From assembly GCF_009183655.1 (NCBI RefSeq), contig NZ_WEIO01000005.1, positions 247,812 to 311,811 on the forward strand: DNA of 64,000 nucleotides, in the 5' to 3' direction. The first letter of the stretch is position 1; the number at the start of each line of letters is the position of its first letter. Under the pieces are notes generated by a model. The model saw only the letters and a program-made list of their open reading frames with translations, ran no database searches and was not told where the DNA came from. Below are positions 42,771 through 51,156 of this stretch, in pieces. The translations under genes were made by a program, and so were the position numbers. The stretch comes from Bacillus aerolatus. GTDB lineage: Bacteria > Bacillota > Bacilli > Bacillales > Domibacillaceae.

Positions 42771-43948
42771 CCTTTTATCTTTGTTTCTTTCACTTTTGTA
42801 CATATCTCTTCCTGTTGCAATAGCTTCAACGTGGAGATAGCTAAAACTTTCACACCGTTCTGTAAAGAATCCAAGTTAAAGCTCATATTTGGATGATGCA
42901 AGCCGGGTTGTAAATCTGTACCAAGCCCCACCATCGTCGCTTGAATGTGCGGAAAGGAACTTTTATAAAAATGAAAGTCCTCCCCTCCTGGTGTAACCGG
43001 CGGTGCAGCGAGAGCATCTTCACCGAGCGCTTCAACAATAGCCGCTTTCACCAACTCCTCCATCTCCGGACTAGGTTCAGCAGCAACCATCGCTGCGAGG
43101 GTCTCTACCTCAACCTTTGCACGGTTGGCAGACCCAGCATAAAGAATAGCATGTTCAATCTGTTCAATGAGCTGGTGCAACACATGATTATCTTGAGCAC
43201 GAATGTCTATTCCAAACTCCGCATAGTCCGGAATGATATTTATATTATTTCCCCCTGCCTGAACCATGGTCACTTTTGCGGACGCCGACACGGTTGGATC
43301 AATCTTTACAGAGTTAACAGCCTGAATAATGGCACCAAGTGAGTCAACAACATTAATGCCTTGATTCGGCCTTGAACCATGGGCCTGTATTCCCTCAATT
43401 CGTCCCTTTAATAATGTAGTCGCTCCATGATAGATAGCCGGGGACGCCTGACCAAATGTTAATTCTTGAATGGGACGTACATGAATCCCCAGTAAATAAT
43501 CAACATCATTCATGACACCTTTTTCAATAAGTGCCTGGGCTCCTTTTCCGGACTCTTCTGCGGGTTGAAAAATAATCTTTAACAGCCCTTTCGGATAAAA
43601 CCCTATTTCCTTTAAACAAGTAATCGTATAAAGTACCATTGTCATGTGCGCATCGTGTCCACAAGAATGGTTCGCTTTCCATTCACCGTCGACTATTTGC
43701 CATAAAGCATCGATATCCGCTCTTAATCCAATCACAGGGCCTTCTTCTTCGTTCCCCCAGTAGCCTATCACCCCGGTATGGTCGTCAAATGTTTTAAATG
43801 GAATGTCCAACATCTTTAATTGACTACATAAGTATTCGGTTGTCTTTTCTTCTTTCCAGCTAATTTCAGCGTTTGAATGTAAGTAGTTGTAAGTTGATTT
43901 TATTGACTCTTTATTTTCGTCCACCCAATGTTTTATTTTTTCAATCAT
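42737..43948 (-). CDS. M20 amidohydrolase, probable N-acyl(succinyl)-L-amino-acid deacylase
   Basis: About 403 residues from ATG 43948 (GGAG eight bases upstream), overlapping the GNAT stop by eight bases. M20D motifs: GLRADIDALWQ, NHSCGHDAHM, FQPAEESGKGAQ, LGIHVRP, GIQAHGSRPNQG, GGEDFHFYK, GLHHPN. Together with the GNAT and racemase upstream it fits the Geobacillus-type route in which a D-amino acid is N-succinylated, racemised and desuccinylated to the L-form. The last residues (WNRSTSSSSA) are encoded by the adjacent repeat, so the C-terminus may be extended by its insertion. Confidence 0.85.
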   Translation of the reverse strand: MIEKIKHWVDENKESIKSTYNYLHSNAEISWKEEKTTEYLCSQLKMLDIPFKTFDDHTGVIGYWGNEEEGPVIGLRADIDALWQIVDGEWKANHSCGHDAHMTMVLYTITCLKEIGFYPKGLLKIIFQPAEESGKGAQALIEKGVMNDVDYLLGIHVRPIQELTFGQASPAIYHGATTLLKGRIEGIQAHGSRPNQGINVVDSLGAIIQAVNSVKIDPTVSASAKVTMVQAGGNNINIIPDYAEFGIDIRAQDNHVLHQLIEQIEHAILYAGSANRAKVEVETLAAMVAAEPSPEMEELVKAAIVEALGEDALAAPPVTPGGEDFHFYKSSFPHIQATMVGLGTDLQPGLHHPNMSFNLDSLQNGVKVLAISTLKLLQQEEICTKVKETKIKGWNRSTSSSSA

Positions 43949-44783
43949 GATCATGCTCCAAGTTCTTATTTTCAATAACATAATAATGAACGGGTTCCGT
44001 GTTATTTTTTAACATTCCTGTTACTCTATAACCTTTTGATAATACTTCTGTTAACACCTTTCTTAATTCATATCTCCATGCTTTCGCCGTCTCTATATCA
44101 ACTTTTTTCAAGTGATGAATATTGGCAGGGACAGGAAGCAAATAACCGTCTTCATTATTTATTATTTTTTCCTCACATGAAAAAGGAAGCTGATTGTTTT
44201 CTCTGTAGTTTAAAAGCGGCTCATAGTTTTTCACAGTGAATTCATTTTGGAGCGAACCAGCCAGCGCGCTTTTGACCCTCGTTGAACAAATATCCCATTC
44301 CGCTAAAAAACGGTCAGAAGGCAGACCCTTATTCAGCTTATCTTTCATTTCCCCGTAATAAGAAGGAATATAGGTTTTTACGTAGGCTCCGAGCTTGTTA
44401 AGGTTAAAATAGGCATTTCTCGCTTCTAACGGATCAAAGGTCCATACGATTTTTTTATAACCGTACTGTATGGCCCATTCTCGCTGTTTTAACTTTAACT
44501 GTAAACCAATGCCGAGATTGCGATAATCTTGATGGACAGCTGCCATATGCGAATATAAATAGTGTTCTTGATGTTTATAACCTGGAAAACTGTATGACAT
44601 GCCAATTAACTTTCCGTCATGAAAAGCACCCGATATGAAACCGCCATGGTGAGAAGCAGCAATAAGCTGAGCAAGCGGGATAACAGCCTCCCTGCTCCAA
44701 ATTTCCTCTTGAAACGAAACCATTTCTTGAATGTCCTTCAAATCATCGATCTGCTTATAAATGATTGATTGTGTCGTTATCAT
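43941..44783 (-). CDS. GNAT-family acyltransferase (probable D-amino-acid N-succinyltransferase)
   Basis: 280 residues, COG3375-like. The N-terminal half is a GNAT fold with VHQDYRNLGIGLQLKLKQREWA, matching the acyl-CoA-binding Q/R-x-x-G-x-G/A loop, and YKKIVWTFDPLEARNAYFNLNKLGAYV. The C-terminal 110 residues are specific to this group. AGGAGGGA precedes the start. It sits between the N-acylamino-acid racemase and the M20 deacylase and is translationally coupled to the latter. The succinyl-CoA and D-amino-acid role is taken from the known Geobacillus cluster, not from residues alone. Confidence 0.78.
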   Translation of the reverse strand: MITTQSIIYKQIDDLKDIQEMVSFQEEIWSREAVIPLAQLIAASHHGGFISGAFHDGKLIGMSYSFPGYKHQEHYLYSHMAAVHQDYRNLGIGLQLKLKQREWAIQYGYKKIVWTFDPLEARNAYFNLNKLGAYVKTYIPSYYGEMKDKLNKGLPSDRFLAEWDICSTRVKSALAGSLQNEFTVKNYEPLLNYRENNQLPFSCEEKIINNEDGYLLPVPANIHHLKKVDIETAKAWRYELRKVLTEVLSKGYRVTGMLKNNTEPVHYYVIENKNLEHDHD

Positions 44784-44818
44784 TTCTATCCCTCCTGTAC
44801 AGCTCTGAATAAGTTTCC

Positions 44819-45952
44819 CTAGTTATATGAACGTTGACTTTTCTTTTCAAACACTTTTTCATTCACTGTAAGATGATTGATTAGACCATTGTTCACTTCA
44901 AAACCGATACCCGGCTTTTCCGGTACTTCGATTATGCCCGGTTTTGCTAAGGTAACCTCCGGAAGAATGATATCTTCGTCAAAATAGCGGCTAGAGGCGG
45001 AAGTATCCCCGGGAATAGTAAAGTTGCTTAATGAAGCGATCGCTATGTTGTGAGCCCTGCCGATCCCTGCTTCGAGCATCCCGCCGCACCATACTGGAAT
45101 TTGTTTTTCCTCACAAAGGTCATGAATTTTTTTTGCTTCCGTTAAACCGCCAACTCTTCCGGTCTTAATATTGATAATTTTGCACGCATTAATTTCGATA
45201 GCTTTTCTGGCATCTTCTGCAGAATGTATGCTTTCATCTAAACAAATAGGTGTGTTCATCTCTGCTTGAAGTTTTGCATGATCAATAATGTCGTCATAGG
45301 CTAATGGCTGTTCAATCATGATTAAATGAAACATATCCAATTCTTTTAAAAGCTCTTTGTCATCGAGAGTATAAGCAGAGTTGGCATCAGCCATCAGCGG
45401 GATCCGGTCCCCGAAACTTTTCCGAATGGCCGTTAAAGGTTTAATATCCCACCCTGGCTTAATTTTTACTTTTATCTTTTTATAACCTTCTTCTAAAAAA
45501 CCCTCCACTTTCTTCAGCAAACTCTCTATGCTGTCTTCTATTCCAATACTAACACCTACTTCAATTTCCTTGCGGCTGCCGCCTAATGCCGCAGCAAGCG
45601 TTTTTCCATTTTGTTTGCTATATAAATCCCATACAGCCATTTCAAGTGCTGCTTTTGCCATTGGATTCCTGCGTATGTAAGAAAACATTTTCGAAACGTC
45701 CTTTGGGTCGTGTATCTCGCTGTTAAGAAGCTGAGGAATTAAAAACGTTTCAAGCATGTACCAGACTGTATCCGTTGTTTCTTCATTAGCAATCGGGAAC
45801 GGCAGTGCCACACTTTCTGCAATACCAACTTGGTCCTCACTAAAAACCCTAACAATGATAATGTCTTTTTCTTTTATTTCTCCAAAACTAGTGATAAACG
45901 GTGCCTTTAACGGCATTTTTATTCGTTGCATTTGAATTTTATTGATATCCAT
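44819..45952 (-). CDS. N-acyl(succinyl)amino-acid racemase / o-succinylbenzoate synthase family
   Basis: A 377-residue enolase-superfamily protein from ATG 45952 (AAGGATG eight bases upstream). The active-site pair of lysines is in KKIKVKIKPGWD. The Mg ligands are in LMADANSAYTL, MIEQPLAYDD and CLDESIHSAED; the opposite-face Lys is in IINIKTGRVGG. This is the MenC type 2/NSAR subgroup. Because the neighbours are an N-acyltransferase and a deacylase, not menaquinone genes, racemisation of N-succinylamino acids is the likely role. Confidence 0.88.
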   Translation of the reverse strand: MDINKIQMQRIKMPLKAPFITSFGEIKEKDIIIVRVFSEDQVGIAESVALPFPIANEETTDTVWYMLETFLIPQLLNSEIHDPKDVSKMFSYIRRNPMAKAALEMAVWDLYSKQNGKTLAAALGGSRKEIEVGVSIGIEDSIESLLKKVEGFLEEGYKKIKVKIKPGWDIKPLTAIRKSFGDRIPLMADANSAYTLDDKELLKELDMFHLIMIEQPLAYDDIIDHAKLQAEMNTPICLDESIHSAEDARKAIEINACKIINIKTGRVGGLTEAKKIHDLCEEKQIPVWCGGMLEAGIGRAHNIAIASLSNFTIPGDTSASSRYFDEDIILPEVTLAKPGIIEVPEKPGIGFEVNNGLINHLTVNEKVFEKKSQRSYN

Positions 45953-46020
45953 ATAAACACATCCTTTTATTATTTGCAGCCCCAAACAACATTCTTCCTA
46001 CTATTCTATACAATAGCGAA

Positions 46021-46060
46021 AGCTTTTCCACCCTTACATTTCTGTGAGGATAGAAAAGCT
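46021..46060 (-). terminator. Hairpin after the YuiF-type permease
   Basis: AGCTTTTC (46021-46028) with GAAAAGCT (46053-46060), loop 24 bases, about 55 bases past the permease stop. On the minus strand the distal arm is followed by TTCGCTATTG, so the U-tract is weak. Confidence 0.45.
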
Positions 46061-46114
46061 CTCTACTATCTAAGTCTGTTTAACAACTATTCTTGTTTAT
46101 AAACGAGCTCATCA

Positions 46115-47431
46115 TTAAAGAACAATCGCAGCAATCATACCAAATATAAACAGTGGAATATTGTAGTGCATAAAGGTAGGCACACATGTATCCCAAATGT
46201 GGTTATGTTTGCCGTCAGCATTTAATCCCATCGTTGGACCGATCGTGCTATCTGAAGCAGGCGATCCAGCGTCTCCTAACGCGCTGGCTGTTCCAATCAG
46301 TGCTGCTGTTGCTAATGGAGAGAAGCCGATTGAAAGGCATAAAGGAACATATACTGCTGCTAAAATAGGCACAGTTCCAAAGGAAGAACCAATCCCCATT
46401 GTTATCACTAGGCCAATCATAAGAATGACGAAAGCTGCAAATAGTTTACTATCACCGATAAAACCATTTGTAAGCGCAACCATTTCATTGATGGATCCAG
46501 TTTCTTTTAAAATAGTTGCATACCCAGCGGCAATCAGCATAACAAAGGCAATGGCCCCCATCATTTTCATCCCATCGTCGATGATTTCATCGCCTTTAAG
46601 GAAAGGAACAACCCGCCCTAAAAACATAACTATAATACCTGCAAGCGCTCCCAAAGCAAGAGAATGAGTGACAACTTGAATCACAAGTGCTAAAAGAATA
46701 GCAATCAATGTGATTACATGTTGTTTGTTAAAAGGAATATTTTCTGACGCAGCTGAAATTTCCGCTGATGCAAGAGATTGTTCTAATCCTTCTGTTGTTG
46801 TTACATCTTTTTCTTTACGATAAGTGACAAAGACAGCTATTAATAACCCTACAACCATTCCTAGTCCTGGAAGGAGCATACCCAAGGGAATGGTGCTTAC
46901 CGCAATGTTCATTCCATTTGTTTTCATCTCAGTCGCTATAATTTGGTGATACATAAGTCCATAGCCTGCGGGAATAACGAGGTACGGAGCTTTCAAGCCG
47001 AATGTCAGCGCTGTTGCTACTCCACGACGGTCTATTTTCATACTGTCGAACAAGTGGAGTAATGGAGGAATGAGAATCGGGATAAAGGCAATGTGTACAG
47101 GGACTAAGTTTTGGGAAAAACAAGATATCCCTGCAATCGTTAACAGAATAGCTCCCCGTTTGCCTTTCATGAATTTTAATAGCTTATTTACTAATATTGC
47201 GGTAATACCGGAATATTTAATCGTGACCGCAAAGATCCCCAACAAAACAATACTTAAAGCAGTTTCAGCTTGTCCGCCCATTCCTGATATGAGCATGCTC
47301 GTTGACTCTAAAACAGACTGCCCAGTAATTACACCCGCGGTTATCGCCGCTATCAAAATACTTAATACTACGTTCACCCGCAGCATACTTAATACCATCA
47401 TGAGTAACACAGAAACAACAACAGCAGTCAT
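46115..47431 (-). CDS. YuiF-type permease (Na+/H+ antiporter NhaC-like, COG2056)
   Basis: 438 residues with about 11-12 hydrophobic segments. Typical features are GKRGAILLTIAGISCFSQNLVPVHIAFIPILIPPLL, GLKAPYLVIPAGYG, and GTASALGDAGSPASDSTIGPTMGLNADGKHNHIWDTCVP near the end (segments of one continuous family pattern). Members are thought to move amino acids or dipeptides in exchange with cations. It is the first gene before the racemase-GNAT-M20 set, so uptake of the D- or N-acyl amino acid handled there is plausible. Confidence 0.75.
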   Translation of the reverse strand: MTAVVVSVLLMMVLSMLRVNVVLSILIAAITAGVITGQSVLESTSMLISGMGGQAETALSIVLLGIFAVTIKYSGITAILVNKLLKFMKGKRGAILLTIAGISCFSQNLVPVHIAFIPILIPPLLHLFDSMKIDRRGVATALTFGLKAPYLVIPAGYGLMYHQIIATEMKTNGMNIAVSTIPLGMLLPGLGMVVGLLIAVFVTYRKEKDVTTTEGLEQSLASAEISAASENIPFNKQHVITLIAILLALVIQVVTHSLALGALAGIIVMFLGRVVPFLKGDEIIDDGMKMMGAIAFVMLIAAGYATILKETGSINEMVALTNGFIGDSKLFAAFVILMIGLVITMGIGSSFGTVPILAAVYVPLCLSIGFSPLATAALIGTASALGDAGSPASDSTIGPTMGLNADGKHNHIWDTCVPTFMHYNIPLFIFGMIAAIVL

Positions 47432-47717
47432 TAATTATCTTTCCCCCTCTTTAATGATGTTAATAAAAATTCGCAACATCCCCGTTGACTAAAACCTTTA
47501 GTCGATCTTTCTTTGTAGTGAATTCAGATAAAATGGTTTTTAGTCGTCATACCGATCCCCCTTCACAATAATTAAAATATTTTAAATCTTTATAATATTA
47601 ACTTATAGTCGAGCCTTCAGTAAGTACTCATTTTTATGAAATACAATACTTTTTTAACTGGTTATATATGGGTCTTTTTTAACCTGAACACATGGCTTGT
47701 TTTTGCATGAAAACGGA
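47432..47717. other. Leader region of the YuiF-type permease
   Basis: No full gene. On the minus strand 47524-47550 encodes an eight-residue frame (MTTKNHFI) with a strong GAAGGGGG ribosome site. It is followed by GACTAAA-GGT-TTTAGTC, a small perfect hairpin (47493-47509 region), and then the permease. ACTAAAA occurs in both elements. It could be a translated leader or the eroded start of a lost gene. An A/T-rich TATTATAAA block near 47595 may be the promoter. Confidence 0.3.
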
Positions 47718-47766
47718 CAAAAAAACCCCGATAAAAGACTTTTTGTAACGTCCATGATCCGGGGTT
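47718..47766 (-). terminator. Intrinsic terminator after the first 2-hydroxyacid dehydrogenase
   Basis: On the minus strand AACCCCG (47760-47766) pairs with CGGGG (47726-47730) across a long loop and is followed by TTTTTTTGTCC. Confidence 0.65.
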
Positions 47767-47822
47767 CGGTGTCAAATAAAAATCTGCGGCCTCTATCATT
47801 TCAAAACCATCTTATGAATTAA

Positions 47823-48809
47823 TTAGACATTTACCGTTGGCTGTTTCAAACTATAAGGCAGAGGTTGTCCCCCAATCCCATCAATGACAGCCTGGCACGT
47901 CCTTTCCCGTAGTTCAATTAGTGATTCTTCCGATACGTATGAAGCATGCGGTGTAACAATTACTTCATCCATCATCAACAATGGATGATCCCGTTCAGGA
48001 GGTTCCTTTTCTAATACATCAAGCCCCGCTCCGGCTATATGTCCTTCTTCTATCAGCTTTTGTAAATCATCCTCATTTATTACACCACCGCGGCATGTGT
48101 TAATAATAAATGATCCTTTAGGCATTAATTTGAGTCGTTCATAATCGAGGAGATTATTCGTTTCCGGTGTAAGCGGCACATGCAGACTCAGAACATTAGA
48201 TAGCTGTACGAGTTCAATTAGTGATACAGGTGTCACTCCGTATAAATCGAGCACTTCGTCAAACACACGATCGTCATAAGCTAAGAGACGGACGCCGAAT
48301 GGCTTCAGCTTTGTAGCAACCATTCGCGCGATACGCCCAAAGCCAAGCAATCCTACTGTTCTTTCACTAAAACGGTGGATCGGTCTCGTATCAAGAGGAT
48401 CCCACTTTCCTTCTCTAACTTTGTGTCTATAGGAAGATAAGCGGCGGGTGACGGCAAGCATGAGAGCAATCGTATGGTCAGAAACTTCTTCCAAACAATA
48501 ATCCGGTACATTCGAAACGGTAATCCCTTTTTGAACAGCTGCTTCCACATCTACATGGTTATAGCCAGCTCCAGGCACAGATATAACCTTGCATGAGTGC
48601 AGCTGCTCAATGATATCCTTCCCGCACGGAAACCCCACTTGCGCTACTACGCCATCCGCATAAGGGGCATATAGAGGAATATCTCTTTCTAGCGTATTGG
48701 ACCTTGTTATCTTGACCTCAAAGCCCTGTTGTCGATACATTTTTTTTTCTAACTGATGATCATTCCATTCATCGTCCAAAATCCAGACCAGAGGCCTTCC
48801 CTTTCTCAC
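47823..48809 (-). CDS. D-2-hydroxyacid dehydrogenase family protein, copy 1
   Basis: 328 residues of the NAD-dependent 2-hydroxyacid dehydrogenase family, C-terminal-binding-protein subgroup. Rossmann motif VGLLGFGRIARMVA, catalytic Arg in FIINTCRGGVINEDDL, Glu in LDVLEKEPPE, and His in VIVTPHASYVSEES. GTG start with AGGAGGAG upstream. About half its residues match copy 2 at 52781, including WILDDEW at the N-terminus. It follows the AraC-type regulator on the same strand. The substrate is unknown; a 2-keto acid from amino-acid transamination is likely. Confidence 0.87.
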   Translation of the reverse strand: MRKGRPLVWILDDEWNDHQLEKKMYRQQGFEVKITRSNTLERDIPLYAPYADGVVAQVGFPCGKDIIEQLHSCKVISVPGAGYNHVDVEAAVQKGITVSNVPDYCLEEVSDHTIALMLAVTRRLSSYRHKVREGKWDPLDTRPIHRFSERTVGLLGFGRIARMVATKLKPFGVRLLAYDDRVFDEVLDLYGVTPVSLIELVQLSNVLSLHVPLTPETNNLLDYERLKLMPKGSFIINTCRGGVINEDDLQKLIEEGHIAGAGLDVLEKEPPERDHPLLMMDEVIVTPHASYVSEESLIELRERTCQAVIDGIGGQPLPYSLKQPTVNV

Positions 48810-48874
48810 TCCATCTCCTCCTAATAGTTCATCACTAAAATCGTTGTATGCGTTTTCAAATAAAGCAGCTAAAT

Positions 48875-50536
48875 TTAATTCAAAGCTCTTTCTCCAGACA
48901 CTTCAGTGGGACCCAATATAGTGTTACGGTAATCACTAGGAGTTTTGCCTACTATTGTTTTGAATACACGACTAAAATAATGAGAATTACTGTAACCGAC
49001 TTCGAGTGCTATTTGGTAAACGGTATAATTCAAGTCCATAAGCAATGCTTTCGCTTTTTCTATTCGCAAGTACGTAATATATTCAACAAAATTAGTTCCT
49101 GTCGCGCTTTTGAAAAGACGGCTGAAGTAAGTCGGACTGAGATGGACATAATTAGCGACCTTTTCCAGTGTAATTTGCTCTAAATAATTTTTTTCAATAT
49201 AATCCATTGCCTTTTGGATGGATTTAAGGCTATACTCATTTTTATTATTAAAGACGAGATCAGTAAAGCGGTTGATCATATTCTCCAGCCACTGCTGCAT
49301 TTCCGCTAGGTTTTCAATCGTATTTAAATCGGTTGTGTATTCCAGAAGTATCGAGTGAACTTCTTTCAGATTTGCTCCTCCCTTGATAGCCGCCCGGGCA
49401 AGCGTAGTCGATATTTCTGAAATTTGTAATTTTAACACTTCCGGATCAACCTTTTGCTTTGAAAACAACTGATCAAATAAATTTGTCATATTTTCCTTCA
49501 CAGCCGCCATGTCAGCAACCATCAATTTACTTGCCAGTGTCGCAACGTCCTGGTTTCGTAATAGGGAAACTTCATTGGTGAACGGCTCTACGTCATCGAT
49601 ATGAATAACAATATCCTTTCCTCCAAAAAACTTATACTTTTGCGCGTATAATGCCTCTTGGTAAGAAACGTATAAATCCCTTACATCTTCATAATGATTC
49701 CCGATGCCGATCGTCACGCTATAACCCGTATTTTCTTTAATATAAGCTTTTGCTTCATCGGCTAAGCTTTTTGAGAGTTGTTTATACTCTTCTTTACTGC
49801 TTTGAGAAGGGAGCGAGAACAAAATAGCAAACTTATCTGCACCTGTTCCCATCGCTAAGATCTCATCCAGCCTTTTCTTAAGGAATATACGGGCAATCGT
49901 AATAATTTCATTGCGAATAGTGTCCTGCAATTGTTTGCTTTTATTTTTGTTTAAAGAAAAAAATTCATCGATCTGAACAGTCATGGCTGTGTTAGGGACA
50001 GAAGATAATCCAATTAATTGACATTGGTCCCAAATATCTTTTGAATTCTGGATATTTCCATATAATAAATTGTAAATAAGACTTAACCGTAAAGACGACA
50101 TGATCTGCAGCGGATCGTCCTTCTTTTGTTGGCGTATTTGTATGGAGTGCTGCGCTTCCTTTTTCAGTTCTTGCAACAACTGATAAACAGCTTCCTGATC
50201 TAACGGCTTACCTAAACAATCAAACACACCATTTTTGAAAAGCGTTCTCATTTCATGGTCATTGTAAAGGCTTTTCATCACAACTAAAGGCAAAGTAAAC
50301 TTTTTCTTCGTTAGTTGATCACAAATCACATCTTGAGCCACTTTTGTCATCTCATCGAGATCCAGCAGGACGGCTGCAATATTTTCTTTTACCGCCAAGT
50401 CTTCTTTCAGAAGAGACTTGTTGTCCCATACTTCTACCGTAAAGCCAAATTTGAAATCATTATTTATTTGATGAACGAGATTAATGACATTTATATCATG
50501 TGTTGCCAGGAGTAAGAGATTGCCCACAGTAATCAC
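48875..50536 (-). CDS. AraC-type response-regulator-like protein
   Basis: 553 residues. The N-terminal 130 form a receiver-like domain, LLLLATHDINV...AAVLLDLDEM...CLGKPLDQ. The Asp and Lys of receivers are present, but the N-terminal acidic pair is reduced to one Asp. A long middle region resembles the linker/sensor of Paenibacillus- and Bacillus-type YesN regulators. The C-terminal 100 residues are two AraC helix-turn-helices (IEKNYLEQITLEKVANYVHL, LSPTYFSRLFKSATG, IALEVGYSNSHYFSRVFKT). The start is GTG with a weak ribosome site. No histidine kinase lies nearby, so its signal is unclear. It probably controls the adjacent dehydrogenase and the hutH cluster. Confidence 0.85.
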   Translation of the reverse strand: MITVGNLLLLATHDINVINLVHQINNDFKFGFTVEVWDNKSLLKEDLAVKENIAAVLLDLDEMTKVAQDVICDQLTKKKFTLPLVVMKSLYNDHEMRTLFKNGVFDCLGKPLDQEAVYQLLQELKKEAQHSIQIRQQKKDDPLQIMSSLRLSLIYNLLYGNIQNSKDIWDQCQLIGLSSVPNTAMTVQIDEFFSLNKNKSKQLQDTIRNEIITIARIFLKKRLDEILAMGTGADKFAILFSLPSQSSKEEYKQLSKSLADEAKAYIKENTGYSVTIGIGNHYEDVRDLYVSYQEALYAQKYKFFGGKDIVIHIDDVEPFTNEVSLLRNQDVATLASKLMVADMAAVKENMTNLFDQLFSKQKVDPEVLKLQISEISTTLARAAIKGGANLKEVHSILLEYTTDLNTIENLAEMQQWLENMINRFTDLVFNNKNEYSLKSIQKAMDYIEKNYLEQITLEKVANYVHLSPTYFSRLFKSATGTNFVEYITYLRIEKAKALLMDLNYTVYQIALEVGYSNSHYFSRVFKTIVGKTPSDYRNTILGPTEVSGERALN

Positions 50537-51156
50537 ACACTTTCATAAAGATAATTTCAACCTCGGTTACATTTGAATATTTCGAATACTCTAATTATAC
50601 AATTAACATATTTCTTAAATAAGTACCTTTTCTTGTGATAAGGTGTACTTTTTTGTTCTGTTTAATCTAGCTAATTAGATATAATTATAAACAATTTCTT
50701 TGCGTTGTGCGGCAGTCATTCTATTTTTTTTATCCAAACTTAATATTTTCTTCTACCGTAAGCCGTGGGAACATTTTTCATATGGCTGCTTTTAAAATCA
50801 GGTCGGAGAGCAACTCTAACACTCCGATTGTCAATATGCCAAAGACGAGTTTCTTCTATTATATAAGTCGTCATTTAACGTTGTTTTATTTTTTACATAT
50901 TAATCACGAAAAGCTACCAATCTCAAAGTGGAATGGTAGCTTTTTTATTCGGTCTTGCTTTTACCTTGCTAGTCTATAGATATTGATTAAACTGATTGCT
51001 CTGGAATTGAATAGATTGTGTCATTCATGATGTCGTATACTTTTTTGTCTTGAAGTTACTTTCACTCTTTAGCAAAGACAAATATTTACACGTGTTATTT
51101 TTTTACACGCGGACTCTTAACTAGTAACTACCCGCGCTTTTTTGGAAACTGCTTTC
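50537..51156. other. 620-base region without a supported gene
   Basis: Lies between hutH (downstream side) and the AraC-type gene (upstream side). It contains one strong hairpin terminator pointing plus (listed separately), a hairpin CGGAG/CTCCG near 50803-50825, and an imperfect G/C stem (CGCGG/CCGCG) near 51108-51133 that may end hutH. A 90-codon plus-strand frame at 50707 looks non-coding in composition and has no ribosome site. Confidence 0.5.
50909..50946 (+). terminator. Plus-strand intrinsic terminator with no upstream gene
   Basis: AAGCTACCA (50911-50919) and TGGTAGCTT (50934-50942) followed by TTTTTT. The U-tract is on the plus strand, where no gene ends, so it may terminate a small RNA starting in 50600-50850. 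Confidence 0.65.

Noticed and set aside
50707..50979. 90-codon plus-strand frame in the long gap before hutH
   Set aside because: Low-complexity Phe/Ser-rich translation, crosses a strong terminator, and no ribosome binding site precedes it.
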